Positions 6,733 to 15,348 of a stretch of DNA of 56,162 bases are shown here, piece after piece (position 1 is the first letter of the stretch; each line of letters starts with the position of its first letter). Location: positions 1 to 56,162 of the forward strand of contig SFLD01000035.1 of NCBI GenBank assembly GCA_004553545.1, in the 5' to 3' direction. A program made the position numbers and the translations under genes. The notes below the pieces were generated by a model. That model was not told the origin of the DNA, made no database searches, and saw nothing but the letters and a program-made list of their open reading frames with translations. The DNA comes from Clostridiales bacterium (GTDB taxonomy: Bacteria; Bacillota; Clostridia; Oscillospirales; Oscillospiraceae).

Positions 6733-7929
6733 TTACTCCGTGGTGTAGTTATCGAAGTAGCCCTGGATCAGCACGATGGGGGTGCCCTTGTCGCCGGAGC
6801 CGGAGGTCAGGTCGCAGAGGGAGCCGATGAGGTCGGTGAGGTGCCGGGGCGTGGTGCCCTCGGAGACCATGTTGCCCACGAGGGAAGAGCCGTCCTTCTG
6901 GGAAATTTTCTCCCGGATGGCGTCCCGCAGGGCCTCGCCGGAGAGACTGGCGAAGTCGTTGTCCGCCAGGTACTTGAGCTTCAACTCGTTGGGGGTGCCC
7001 ACGAGGCCCGCAGTGTAGGCGGGGGAGACCACAGGGTCCGCCAGCTCCCAGATCTTGCCCACGGGGTCCTTGAAGGCGCCGTCGCCGTAGACCATGACCT
7101 CGATGTGCTTGCCGGTGGCGGCCAGGAGCCTGGCCTGGATGTCCTCCACCAGGCCCTGGCAGTCCCGGGGGAAGAGCTTCACGGTGTCCTCGGTGGCCTT
7201 GTTGCTGCCAAGGAGGCCGTACTTCTCATTGTACCCGCTGCCGTTCACGGGAGCGGTCATGATCTCGTCCAGGGAGAAGACCTTCTCCGCCCCGGCCTTG
7301 AGGAGCCGCCGCTTGGTGCGCTTGCGGGTGTGGATGTCGCAGTTGATGACGTTCTTGGTGTAGGGCAGGATGGCCCGGGCGTCGTTGGCGAAGACCACCT
7401 CGACTTCCGCGCCGCTCTCCCGGATGAGGTCCATGTAGTAGGCCACGTAGTCCACCCCGGTGAAGGGATGCACGGTGTAGCCGAAGAGCTCCCGGTACTT
7501 TTCCAGGCTCAGCACGTCCTTGTAGGGGTCGATGCCCTTCTCATCCAGCAGGTCCTCGTCGATGAGGTGGTTGCCCACCTCGTCGGAGGGGTAGGAGAGC
7601 ATGAGGACGATCTTTCTGGCCCCGGCGGCGATGCCCCGCAGGCACACGGCGAAGCGGTTGCGGCTGAGGATGGGGAAGATCACGCCCACGGTCCCGCCGC
7701 CCAGCTTGGCCTTTACGTCCGCGGCGATGTCGCCGACCTTGGCGTAGTTGCCCTGGGCCCGGGCCACGATGGCCTCGGTCATGGCCACCACGTCCCGGTC
7801 GTGGAACTGGAACCCCGCCTCCTGGGCGGCGGCCAGCACGGACTCCGGCACGATCTTCGCAAGATCATCCCCCGCGCGGATAATGGGCGCGCGGACGCCC
7901 CGGGCAACCGTTCCGATCATACGGCTCAT
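6733..7929 (-). CDS. Coenzyme F420-0:L-glutamate ligase-like protein (CofE family)
   Basis: The 398-aa protein starts at MSRMIGTVARGVRAPII behind GAGGTG. Longer in-frame starts run through the promoter at 8033-8061. It matches the clostridial long form of the CofE family: VRAPII and RDVVAMTEAIVARAQGNY near the N-terminus, GVIFPILSRNRFA, YPSDEVGNHLI, NGSGYN, GLLGSNKA, and a C-terminal SGSGDKGTP. Methanogen and actinobacterial CofE adds glutamate to the lactyl side chain of F420. Most Firmicutes do not make F420, so the true substrate here is uncertain. It is a single-gene unit with its own promoter. Confidence 0.82.
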   Translation of the reverse strand: MSRMIGTVARGVRAPIIRAGDDLAKIVPESVLAAAQEAGFQFHDRDVVAMTEAIVARAQGNYAKVGDIAADVKAKLGGGTVGVIFPILSRNRFAVCLRGIAAGARKIVLMLSYPSDEVGNHLIDEDLLDEKGIDPYKDVLSLEKYRELFGYTVHPFTGVDYVAYYMDLIRESGAEVEVVFANDARAILPYTKNVINCDIHTRKRTKRRLLKAGAEKVFSLDEIMTAPVNGSGYNEKYGLLGSNKATEDTVKLFPRDCQGLVEDIQARLLAATGKHIEVMVYGDGAFKDPVGKIWELADPVVSPAYTAGLVGTPNELKLKYLADNDFASLSGEALRDAIREKISQKDGSSLVGNMVSEGTTPRHLTDLIGSLCDLTSGSGDKGTPIVLIQGYFDNYTTE

Positions 7930-8032
7930 AGGAAAACACCTCATATCATAAATTTTAACGTTTCTTTCTCTCCGGCGGAGCGAGTCCCCGCCGCGGGCGC
8001 GGCAAAACCGGCGCCCTTCATCAGCAGGAGTT

Positions 8033-8061
8033 ATTATAGCCGGGATAAGCTTTATTGTAAA
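8033..8061 (-). promoter_or_regulatory. Sigma-A promoter of the CofE-like gene
   Basis: Minus-strand TTTACA (8056-8061), a 17-bp spacer, then TATAAT (8033-8038). It lies about 105 bp upstream of the chosen start and rules out longer in-frame starts. Confidence 0.75.
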
Positions 8062-8222
8062 ATATAGATTCGTACTTTTTATTATCAGCTCCACTAATCT
8101 CACATCAAAAACCGGGCTCTCTGTTAATGGTTTACCTTTCCCGTCCCTGCGCCTGCCGCCGGGGGCGGGGGCAGCCTGTCGGCCTCTCATCACTTTTGAT
8201 TTTATATTTATCAAATCAGATA

Positions 8223-8251
8223 TTGACATTCTGATGAGATGATGATATATT
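8223..8251 (+). promoter_or_regulatory. Sigma-A promoter of the M29 peptidase operon
   Basis: TTGACA (8223-8228), a 17-bp spacer, then TATATT (8246-8251). Transcription should begin near 8258, leaving a very short leader before AAAGGAAGGTGAG and the ATG at 8275. An imperfect inverted repeat (TGATTT 8197-8202, AAATCA 8213-8218) just upstream could be an operator. Confidence 0.8.
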
Positions 8252-8274
8252 CCCTTTCAAAGGAAGGTGAGAGT

Positions 8275-8300
8275 ATGAACGAAAAACCATTGCCGGGATC
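8275..8300 (+). other. Frameshifted true start of the M29 peptidase
   Basis: The ATG at 8275 has an ideal ribosome site (AAAGGAAGGTGAG). However, its frame meets TGA at 8302-8304 after MNEKPLPGS. Adding one A to the A5 run at 8282-8286 gives MNEKTIAGIVKASGV, which runs straight into the long frame. The lesion is therefore a single-base deletion, or a homopolymer sequencing error, in the third to fourth codons. Confidence 0.75.
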
Positions 8301-9266
8301 GTGAAGGCCAGCGGCGTTTCCGCCGGGGAGCTGATCCTGGTCCACTTCTGGGGCGAGGACAGCCAGAAGGACATCGCGAACCGCTTCGCGGCGGCGGTGG
8401 CCGCCCAGGGGGCCACCCCGGTCCTCCTGCAGCAGGCCCGCTCCCTGAACCGGGAGATCTTCTCCGCAGCGCGGGAGAGCTGCTTCGACGCGCGCTACTT
8501 TGCCCTCTTCTCCCAGTTTGACGCGGTGCTGGATGTCTTCGCCTACCAGCCGGTGGTGCTGGGGTATGAGCTGGAGGAGGAAGCGATGGCGCGCTACCGC
8601 CGGTACATGGCGCAGCTCTTCCGCCGGCTGGTGGACTGCCGGCGCTTCACCCAGATCCGCATCCCCACGGAAGCCAACGCCGCGGAGTCCGGCCTGGAAC
8701 CGGAGGACTACCTGCATCGCATGGAGCGGGCCTACGACGTGGACTACGACGCCATCCGCGCCGCCTGCCAGCGGGAGGCGGCCCGCTTCGCCGGGGCTGC
8801 CCGGGTGGCCATCCGCACCGGGGACGCCTGTCTCCTGCAGCTGGACCTCAGCGGCCGCAGCTGGCTGACGGACGCCGGGGACGGCGACCTCCCCTGCGGG
8901 GAGATCTACATTGCCCCGGTGGAGACGGCCAGCCAGGGCAGCGTCTTCTTTGAGGATCTCTATTGGGAGGGAACGCACTACCGGGATGTGACCCTGACGG
9001 TGACAGACGGCGAGATCTCCGGCAGCAGCTGCCCGGAGGTCGCCCGGCGCTTTGCGGCCATGCCCCGGGCGGAGCGCACCGTCTGCGAGCTGGGGCTGGG
9101 GATGAACCCCCATGTAACGGAGCTCTGCGGCTATCCCCTGCTGGACGAGAAGATGGCCGGGACCTTCCACATCGCCGTGGGGGCCAACACCATGTTCGGC
9201 GGCAGGAATGAAGCCGCGGACCACGTGGACTTCGTGGGTCGCGGGGAAGTGGAGGTCATTGCATGA
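8301..9266 (+). CDS. M29-family leucyl aminopeptidase-like protein (AmpS type), start frameshifted
   Basis: The uninterrupted frame starts at an in-frame GTG, but the native start is almost certainly the ATG at 8275, separated by a one-base shift in A5. Family features include the opening GELILVHFWGED, SGRSWLTDAGDGDLPCGE, IYIAPVETAS, then CELGLGMNPHVTELCG, DEKMAGTFHIAVG and NEAADHVDFVGRG. These carry the Glu/His/Asp ligands of the two-metal site of M29 peptidases. It is the first gene of a three-gene operon, with ATGA overlap to the next gene. If the shift is real, translation would need slippage or the weak GTG. Confidence 0.82.
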   Translation: MKASGVSAGELILVHFWGEDSQKDIANRFAAAVAAQGATPVLLQQARSLNREIFSAARESCFDARYFALFSQFDAVLDVFAYQPVVLGYELEEEAMARYRRYMAQLFRRLVDCRRFTQIRIPTEANAAESGLEPEDYLHRMERAYDVDYDAIRAACQREAARFAGAARVAIRTGDACLLQLDLSGRSWLTDAGDGDLPCGEIYIAPVETASQGSVFFEDLYWEGTHYRDVTLTVTDGEISGSSCPEVARRFAAMPRAERTVCELGLGMNPHVTELCGYPLLDEKMAGTFHIAVGANTMFGGRNEAADHVDFVGRGEVEVIA

Positions 9267-9631
9267 TGGAAGCCAAGCTCACTGTGCTGGACCGCTGGTT
9301 TGAGGAGCAGATCGCCCTCTGCGGCCAGCGGCGGCAGGCCCTGCTGGCCGACGACCGCGCCGATGAGGCCACCTTTGAAAAGATCCGCGCCAATGTCTAT
9401 GATATCTTCCGCACCGTCCTCTCCGTGGCCGCCCGGACTTGCGGGGAGAAGGACGCCGCGGGGCGCTTCTTCCGGCAGCGGATGGAGAGCATCCCCTCCG
9501 GCTGGGCCGCGTCCTGCGAGAAGGCCCGGCAGCATGACGACGCCGTCCGGCTGCGCCTGGAGCAGGTCAAGCTGGACACGGCGGCGGAGATCCGCCGGCA
9601 GTTTGAGGAAGTATGGGAGGGAGCGGAATGA
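9263..9631 (+). CDS. Small helical protein of unknown function in the M29 operon
   Basis: The 122-aa protein, predicted mostly helical and rich in Arg, Glu and Ala, has no recognised domain. The start ATG overlaps the peptidase stop (ATGA at 9263-9266). Its own stop overlaps the next start in the same way, so the three products are translationally coupled. Trp12 and two Cys (19, 60) are the only distinctive residues. Its role is presumably tied to the peptidase or the ArsR-type regulator. I do not recognise the family. Confidence 0.72.
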   Translation: MMEAKLTVLDRWFEEQIALCGQRRQALLADDRADEATFEKIRANVYDIFRTVLSVAARTCGEKDAAGRFFRQRMESIPSGWAASCEKARQHDDAVRLRLEQVKLDTAAEIRRQFEEVWEGAE

Positions 9632-10188
9632 CAGAGACCGAGGCGATCCGCCTTTTCAAGTGCCTTTCGGATAAGTCCCGGCTGCAGATCCTGAAGTCCC
9701 TGGCGCAGGAGGACATGTACGTGGAGCGGCTGGCGGAGCGGCTGGGACTGACGCCCCCCACCGTGTCCTTCCATCTCAAGAAGCTGGCGGACGCCGGGGC
9801 GGTGACCTCCTACAAGAGTCAGTACTACCGGATGTATGCCCTCAACCGGGCGGTCTTCGAGACCCGCATCCTGGATATCCTGGGGGAGGAATCCGACGAG
9901 GCCCAGATCCAGGCCCAGCGGGACGCGGAGTACCGCCGGAAGGTCCTGGACGCCTTCCTGGAGTACGGCAAGCTCAAGTCCATCCCCGCCCAGCGGAAGA
10001 AGGAGCGCATCCTGCTGGAGGAGATCGTCAAGGTCTTCGACTACGACCGGATCTACTCCGAGCGGGAGGTGAACCTCCGGATCGCCGATTTTTACGACGA
10101 CTTCTGCACCCTCCGCCGGGACATGATCTCCGAAAAGCTCATGGACCGGGATACCAGGGGCTACTGGCGGGTGAAGCCGGCGCCATAA
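9628..10188 (+). CDS. ArsR-type HTH regulator with DUF2087 domain
   Basis: This 186-aa protein starts at MTETEAIRLFKCLSD, behind GGGAGGG, with ATGA coupling to the gene before. An ATG 15 nt upstream is inside the ribosome site. Residues 1-80 are a winged HTH (SDKSRLQILKSLA ... PPTVSFHLKKLADAGAV). Residues ~120-180 are DUF2087, recognisable by YSEREVNLRIADFYDD, then LRRDMISEKLMDRD and the terminal GYWRV. No ArsR metal-binding cysteines are present. It is likely an autoregulator of the operon. Confidence 0.88.
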   Translation: MTETEAIRLFKCLSDKSRLQILKSLAQEDMYVERLAERLGLTPPTVSFHLKKLADAGAVTSYKSQYYRMYALNRAVFETRILDILGEESDEAQIQAQRDAEYRRKVLDAFLEYGKLKSIPAQRKKERILLEEIVKVFDYDRIYSEREVNLRIADFYDDFCTLRRDMISEKLMDRDTRGYWRVKPAP

Positions 10189-10194
10189 CGCCCC

Positions 10195-10223
10195 TTGCGC
10201 CGGCCGTCCGTATCCCTTATAAT
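10195..10223 (+). promoter_or_regulatory. Promoter of the HAD phosphatase gene
   Basis: TTGCGC (10195-10200), a 17-bp spacer, TATAAT (10218-10223), then AAGGAGG ahead of the ATG at 10257. Confidence 0.7.
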
Positions 10224-10256
10224 AGAGGGCAGCATCATCGCGGCAAGGAGGTCCCC

Positions 10257-10937
10257 ATGATCAGAACCGTTCTCATCGACATCGACAACACCCTTCTGGA
10301 CTTTGACCGCTGTGCGGAGGCTTCCATCCGCCAGGGGCTTGCGGAGCTGGGCCTCCCCTGGCCGGAGGGGATGTTCCCCGTCTTCCGCCGGGTCAACGAC
10401 ACCCTCTGGCGGGAGATCGAGAAGGGGAACCTGACCCGCCCCGGTCTCCGGGCCATCCGCTGGCCCTGGATCTTCGACCGCTTCGGCATCGACGCCGACG
10501 GCGAGGCCTTTGAGGACCGCTTCGTTCAGCTCCTCTGGGACAGTCACGAACCCGTGGACGGGGCGGAGGAGGTCCTGCGCCATCTCTCCGCCCGCTATGC
10601 CGTCTACGCCGCCAGCAACGCCCCCGCCGGGGAGCAGGAGAACCGCCTGCGTCTCGCGGGCTTTGACCGGTACTTCCAGGGTCTCTTCATCTCCCAGGAG
10701 ATGGGCGGGGCCCCCAAGCCCAGCCGGGAGTTCTTCGACGCCTGCTTCCAGCGCCTGGGGAACCCGCCGAGGGAGGAAGTCCTCCTCATCGGGGACTCCC
10801 TGACGGCGGACATCCAGGGGGCCGCGGCCTACGGCCTGCCCTGCTGCTGGTTCGATCACGACGGCACCGGCGCCCCCGTCCCCCCCGGTGCGGAGCACGC
10901 CGCTCGGAAGCTGACGGACCTTCTCCAGTGGTACTGA
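10257..10937 (+). CDS. HAD-superfamily hydrolase, YjjG-type nucleotidase-like
   Basis: The 226-aa protein has all four HAD motifs. Motif I is DIDNTLLDFD (nucleophile Asp8, acid/base Asp10), motif II the Ser in AASNAP, motif III Lys in GAPKPSREFF, and motif IV GDSLTADIQGA. The helical cap after motif I fits subfamily IA. DNTLLDF and length match YjjG-like pyrimidine nucleotidases that clean up non-canonical nucleotides, though phosphatases of other substrates share this form. The start follows AAGGAGG. It is a single gene with its own promoter and terminator. Confidence 0.85.
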   Translation: MIRTVLIDIDNTLLDFDRCAEASIRQGLAELGLPWPEGMFPVFRRVNDTLWREIEKGNLTRPGLRAIRWPWIFDRFGIDADGEAFEDRFVQLLWDSHEPVDGAEEVLRHLSARYAVYAASNAPAGEQENRLRLAGFDRYFQGLFISQEMGGAPKPSREFFDACFQRLGNPPREEVLLIGDSLTADIQGAAAYGLPCCWFDHDGTGAPVPPGAEHAARKLTDLLQWY

Positions 10938-10968
10938 CCGACGCAAAAAGGAACAGCGCAAACGATTT

Positions 10969-11003
10969 CGGACACAGAGCATCGCCCTCTGTGTCCGTTT
11001 TTT
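10969..11003 (+). terminator. Terminator of the HAD gene
   Basis: CGGACACAGAG (10969-10979) pairs with CTCTGTGTCCG (10987-10997), 11 bp, followed by T6. Confidence 0.9.
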
Positions 11004-11157
11004 CGAGGAATGTGGCCCCATTGCAGAACTCGCCCGCCATCCGTTGACACCGCCTCCCCGGGGTGTTATCTTTTCCTTGTCAGGGGCGGCAGACCGGGAC
11101 CCGGTCCGCCGTCCCCCTCAGGAAATTTCTCCCCCGGGGACTTGACGGCAGGGCGGG

Positions 11158-11186
11158 AGATGTGATATCTTTTTGATATCACATCT
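11158..11186. promoter_or_regulatory. Perfect 12-bp inverted repeat, probable operator
   Basis: AGATGTGATATC (11158-11169) and GATATCACATCT (11175-11186) flank T5. It is AT-rich within GC-rich DNA. TTGACG lies 11 bp upstream at 11142-11147, so the repeat covers the likely -10 region. It is 150 bp ahead of the HTH-membrane gene at 11336. An operator for that or another dimeric regulator is the simplest reading. Confidence 0.55.
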
Positions 11187-11335
11187 GTTTCCCTTTTCCA
11201 GCAGCACTCCCGCCGCAACCCCCGGTTGACAGATTTCCGGCCCGACTTTCTGGCACGCAACCGCGAGATCCGCTACCATAACGCCAGAAAACAGCGCCGG
11301 GCCCCAGCGGGCGGCGCGGATAGGAGTGTATTCTT

Positions 11336-12322
11336 ATGATTCTGGCAGACAAGATCATGCAGCTGCGGAAAAAGGCCGGCTGGTCCCAGGAGGAGCTGGC
11401 GGAGCAGCTGGACGTCACCCGGCAGTCCGTCTCCAAGTGGGAGGGGGCCCAGTCCCTGCCCGACCTGGAGAAAATTTTACAGATGAGCCGTCTCTTCGGC
11501 GTCAGCACGGATTTCCTGCTGAAGGACGAACTGGAGGCCGAGTCCCCCGACCCCGCGCCGGACACCCCGGCCCTCCGCCGGGTGACCCTGGCGGAAGCCT
11601 CCGCGTATCTCGCCCTCCGCCGGGAGGCCGCCCCGAAGATGGCCCTGGCCACCCTCCTCTGCGTGTGGAGCCCCGTGGCTCTCATCGGCCTCAGCTTTGT
11701 GAGTGAGGCCGGCCGCTTCCCACTGACGCAGAACGCCGCCGCGGGCCTGGGCCTCTGCATCCTCCTCATCCTCGTGGCCATCGGCGTGGCCCTCTTCCTC
11801 TCCTGCGGCCGGGGCTGCCGGGACTTCGCCTTCCTGGAGACCGAGCCCTTTGAGACGGAGTACGGCGTCAGCGGCATGGTGAAGGAGCGCCGCCGGGCGG
11901 GGGAGGACCGGGTCCAGCGGCTGAATACCATCGCCGTCACCCTCTGCATCCTGGCGGCCCTGCCCCTCTTCGCCGCCGCCTTCTGGGGCGCGGCCGCCGC
12001 CTACATCCTGGGCGTCTGCCTCACCATCGTCCTCGCGGGGATCGGCGCGGCCCTCTTCGTCTACACCGGCACCGAGACCGCCGCCATGGAAAAGCTCCTG
12101 GAGGACGGGGAGTACACCCGCGCCCGGAAGCACAGCGGCAATGTCCGGAACGCCGTCTCCCTCGTCTATTGGCTCACGGCCACCGCCGTCTTCCTCTTCT
12201 ACACCTTCGGTCCCAGGGGCAACGGACAGCCCCAGTACAGCTGGTTCATCTGGGCCATCGCCGGCGTGCTCTACGCCGCCGTTCTGGCCGTCGTCCGGCT
12301 CATCGAGGGCCGGAGGAAGTAA
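11336..12322 (+). CDS. XRE HTH regulator with C-terminal membrane domain
   Basis: In this 328-aa protein, residues 1-65 are a Cro/C1 HTH (QLRKKAGWSQEELAEQLDV, TRQSVSKWEGAQSLPD). After a Pro-rich linker there are about six hydrophobic segments in three pairs (about 100-155, 200-245, 270-320). The soluble loop between them holds TEPFETEYGVSGMVKERR. Such one-component membrane-anchored regulators are common in Firmicutes beside ABC exporters they may control. Here a small membrane protein and an ABC exporter pair follow on the same strand. No signal ligand can be inferred. Confidence 0.82.
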   Translation: MILADKIMQLRKKAGWSQEELAEQLDVTRQSVSKWEGAQSLPDLEKILQMSRLFGVSTDFLLKDELEAESPDPAPDTPALRRVTLAEASAYLALRREAAPKMALATLLCVWSPVALIGLSFVSEAGRFPLTQNAAAGLGLCILLILVAIGVALFLSCGRGCRDFAFLETEPFETEYGVSGMVKERRRAGEDRVQRLNTIAVTLCILAALPLFAAAFWGAAAAYILGVCLTIVLAGIGAALFVYTGTETAAMEKLLEDGEYTRARKHSGNVRNAVSLVYWLTATAVFLFYTFGPRGNGQPQYSWFIWAIAGVLYAAVLAVVRLIEGRRK

Positions 12323-12440
12323 GCCCGCCGCCCTCCCTTGTCTGGCGGCGGTCATCCCACGCATCCCCTGCGTTATCCACCGTAAGATCCCGGCGCTGCC
12401 GGAGGCGATTCTCGCCATCAGATAAAGGAGGAAATGTTCC

Positions 12441-12893
12441 ATGAAAGACTTCATTCTTGCTGCCCTGCCCCTGGTGGCCCTGGGCGTCGCCATCGCCGTG
12501 GCCGTGACCTGCGGCCTGCGGGCCAAGCGGGCGGCCACCGCCGCCATGAACTCCCCGGAGGATGAGAAGCCCGTGAAGAAGCAGTCCGACGGCACCCACA
12601 TGTGCCTCGGCATGTGCCTGGGACTCGTGGTGGGCCTCTTCTGCTCCAACTTCGCCAAGAGCTGGAACCAGGGCGTCTGCATGACCCTGGGCATGTGCAT
12701 CGGCATGATGTTTGGCTCCGCCATCGACGCCTCCCAGGCCAAGAAGATGACCAACGCCCCCGGCGAGCCCGAGACCTCCGCGGAGCCCGAGGCTCCCAAC
12801 CAGCCGGAAGCTCCCGCTGCCCCCGAAGCCCCCAACCAGCCGGAGACCCCTGACGAGCCCAAGGACGGCTCGGAAAACGGACCCCATTTCTGA
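12441..12893 (+). CDS. Small membrane protein with Pro/Glu-rich tail
   Basis: The 150-aa protein follows AAAGGAGG. One N-terminal transmembrane segment (about 5-25) and one or two further hydrophobic segments with many Met, Cys and Gly (HMCLGMCLGLVVGLFC, GVCMTLGMCIGMMFG, about 55-93) precede a 45-residue tail of repeats such as EAPNQPEAPAAP. No family was recognised. It lies between the HTH-membrane regulator and the ABC genes and may be co-transcribed with them. Confidence 0.72.
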   Translation: MKDFILAALPLVALGVAIAVAVTCGLRAKRAATAAMNSPEDEKPVKKQSDGTHMCLGMCLGLVVGLFCSNFAKSWNQGVCMTLGMCIGMMFGSAIDASQAKKMTNAPGEPETSAEPEAPNQPEAPAAPEAPNQPETPDEPKDGSENGPHF

Positions 12894-12959
12894 CATCTGA
12901 CCACCCCGGGGCGCTGCCCCGCCGGCCTCCCCGCCTGGGGGAGAGATAGGAGAGAGAAC

Positions 12960-13673
12960 ATGCTGAACATCCAACACCTTACCAAGACCTACGGCGAGAA
13001 GAAGGCGGTCGACGACCTGAACCTCCACATCGCCCCCGGCGAGATCTACGGCTTCATCGGCCACAACGGCGCCGGCAAGACCACCACCCTCAAGTCCGTG
13101 GCGGGCATCCTGCCCTTCGATGAGGGAGAGATCACCATCGGCGGCCTCTCCATGAAGCGCGATCCCCTGATCTGCAAGCGCCAGATGGCCTACATCCCGG
13201 ATAACCCGGACCTCTACGACTTCATGACCGGCATCCAGTTCCTGAACTTCATCGCGGACATCTTCGCCGTCCCGGCGGACGTCCGGCAGGAACGCATCCG
13301 GGAGTACGCCGGCCGCTTTGAGCTGACGGGCGACCTGGCCCAGCCCATCGCCGCCTACTCCCACGGCATGAAGCAGAAGCTGGCCATCATCTCCGCCTGG
13401 CTCCACCAGCCCAAGCTCATCCTGATGGATGAGCCCTTCGTGGGCCTGGACCCCAAGGCTGCCCACCTCTTAAAGGGCATGATGCGGGAGCTCTGCGACG
13501 AGGGCGGCGCCATCTTCTTCTCCACCCACGTGCTGGAGGTGGCGGAAAAGCTCTGCGACAAGGTGGCCATCATCAAGGGCGGCAAGCTCATCCGCTCCGG
13601 CACCATGGAGGAGGTCAAGGGCGACGACAGCCTGGAGGAGGTCTTCCTGGAACTGGAGGGTGAGGCGGAATGA
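12960..13673 (+). CDS. ABC exporter ATP-binding subunit
   Basis: This 237-aa ATPase has Walker A GHNGAGKTT (about 34-42), signature AYSHGMKQK (about 136-144), Walker B LILMDEPFVGLD, and the switch His in FFSTHVLE. It resembles ATPases of ABC-2 type exporters for lipids, peptides or antibiotics. Its stop overlaps the permease start (ATGA at 13670-13673), so the two form one transporter. The substrate cannot be inferred. Confidence 0.92.
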   Translation: MLNIQHLTKTYGEKKAVDDLNLHIAPGEIYGFIGHNGAGKTTTLKSVAGILPFDEGEITIGGLSMKRDPLICKRQMAYIPDNPDLYDFMTGIQFLNFIADIFAVPADVRQERIREYAGRFELTGDLAQPIAAYSHGMKQKLAIISAWLHQPKLILMDEPFVGLDPKAAHLLKGMMRELCDEGGAIFFSTHVLEVAEKLCDKVAIIKGGKLIRSGTMEEVKGDDSLEEVFLELEGEAE

Positions 13674-15265
13674 CGAGGCTCCTTCTCAAAAAGCAGCTGG
13701 CGGAGATCTTCCGCAGCTATTTCTACGACGCCAAGAAGAACAAGGCCCGGTCCAAGGCCTCCGTCGTCGGCTTCGTCGTGCTTTTTGTCCTCCTCATGGT
13801 GGGACTGCTGGGCGGCATGTTCACCTGGCTGTCCCTCTCCCTCTGCCCGGTGCTCGCCGCCATGCAGGTGGGCTGGCTCTACTTCGTGCTGATGGGGAGC
13901 CTCGGCATCTTCCTGGGGGCCTTCGGCAGCGTGTTCAATACCTACGCGGGGCTGTACCTGGCGAAGGACAATGACCTGCTGCTCTCCCTTCCCATCCCCG
14001 TCCGGGCCCTGATCGCCTCCCGGCTGCTGGGGGTCTATCTCATGGGCCTCATGTACTCCGTGGTGGTGACCCTCCCGGCGGTGATCGTCTACTGGATCAA
14101 GGTCTCCCACGGCGCCGCCGCCATCCTGGGCGGGCTTCTGATGGTCTTCGCGGTCTCCCTCATCGTGCTGATCCTCTCCTGCGTCCTGGGCTGGGCGGTG
14201 GCAAAGATCAGCCTGAAGCTCAAGCACAAGAGCTTTGTGACGGTCCTGGCCTCCCTGGTCTTCATCGCCGCCTACTACTTCTTCTACTTCAAGGCCAGTC
14301 AGATGATCCAAACCCTGATGCTCAACGCCATCGAGTACGGCGAGGCCATCCGGGACAAGGCGTATCCCCTCTACCTCTTCGGCCGGGCCTGGGAGGGCGA
14401 CCCCGCGGCCCTTCTCGTGACCCTTGCCGTCACGGCGGCGCTGCTGGTCCTGACCTGCTGGATCCTCGCCCGCAGCTTCCTGCGCATCGCCACTGCCTCC
14501 GGCAGCGTCAGCAAGGTGAAGTACCGGGAGAAGGCGGCTAAGCTCCGCTCCGTCCCCCGGGCCATGTTCGGCAAGGAGCTCTCCCGCTTCACCGCCAGCC
14601 CCAACTACATGCTCAACTGCGGGCTGGGCCTCCTCTTCCTCCCCATCGTGGGCATACTGCTCCTGGTCAAGGCCGCCTGGGTCCGGGACATCGTCGCCCT
14701 GCTGGAATGGGACGCGGACTTCCTGACGCTGATGCTCTCAGGCGCCCTCTGCAGTATGGCCTCCATGGTGGATATCACCGCCCCCTCCGTCTCCCTGGAG
14801 GGGAAGAGCCTCTGGCTGGCCCAGTCCCTGCCCATCCTGCCCTGGGAGGCCCTCCGGGCCAAGCTCCGGCTGCAGGTCATCCTCGCCGGCGTGCCCCTGG
14901 CCTTTGCCAGTCTCTGCGCCATCCTGGCCCTGCGGCCCGGTCTCTTCGGGGCCCTGCTTTTGCTGCTGCTGCCCCAGGTCTTCTCCGTGCTGATGGCGGC
15001 CTTCGGGCTCTTCCTGAACCTGAAGCGGCCCAACTTCCACTGGACCAGCGAGATCGCCCCCATCAAGCAGAGCCTCAGCGTCACGGCGGCCCTCTTCGGC
15101 GGCCTGGTCCTGGCGGTGGGACTGATGGTGGCCGGGTGGCTGCTGCGGAACGTCCTCTCCCCCATGATCATGGCCTGGGCCTGCACCGTGATCCTGGCCG
15201 CCGCGGCCGCGTTCCTGCTCCACTGGCTGAAAACCGCCGGAGCCAAAACCTTCGCCGCCCTGTAA
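13670..15265 (+). CDS. ABC exporter permease subunit, large multi-span form
   Basis: The 531-aa integral membrane protein has roughly 12-14 hydrophobic segments in two halves. They are separated by a soluble loop (about 270-320, SKVKYREKAAKLRSVPRAMFGKE). It resembles putative ABC exporter permeases found in Clostridia that pair with a single ATPase. It is translationally coupled to the ATPase upstream and followed by a good terminator. With the genes at 11336 and 12441 it may form a regulator-exporter cassette. Confidence 0.85.
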   Translation: MTRLLLKKQLAEIFRSYFYDAKKNKARSKASVVGFVVLFVLLMVGLLGGMFTWLSLSLCPVLAAMQVGWLYFVLMGSLGIFLGAFGSVFNTYAGLYLAKDNDLLLSLPIPVRALIASRLLGVYLMGLMYSVVVTLPAVIVYWIKVSHGAAAILGGLLMVFAVSLIVLILSCVLGWAVAKISLKLKHKSFVTVLASLVFIAAYYFFYFKASQMIQTLMLNAIEYGEAIRDKAYPLYLFGRAWEGDPAALLVTLAVTAALLVLTCWILARSFLRIATASGSVSKVKYREKAAKLRSVPRAMFGKELSRFTASPNYMLNCGLGLLFLPIVGILLLVKAAWVRDIVALLEWDADFLTLMLSGALCSMASMVDITAPSVSLEGKSLWLAQSLPILPWEALRAKLRLQVILAGVPLAFASLCAILALRPGLFGALLLLLLPQVFSVLMAAFGLFLNLKRPNFHWTSEIAPIKQSLSVTAALFGGLVLAVGLMVAGWLLRNVLSPMIMAWACTVILAAAAAFLLHWLKTAGAKTFAAL

Positions 15266-15278
15266 GGAAAACAAAGAA

Positions 15279-15307
15279 GAGAGGAAGCTCAGCTTCCTCT
15301 CTTTTTT
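15279..15307 (+). terminator. Terminator of the ABC exporter operon
   Basis: GAGAGGAAGCT (15279-15289) pairs with AGCTTCCTCTC (15291-15301), followed by T6. It starts 13 bp after the stop. Confidence 0.88.
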
Positions 15308-15348
15308 CATTCCCCAAACAGGGGGGAGCATCGGTGAAGACCGATGGC

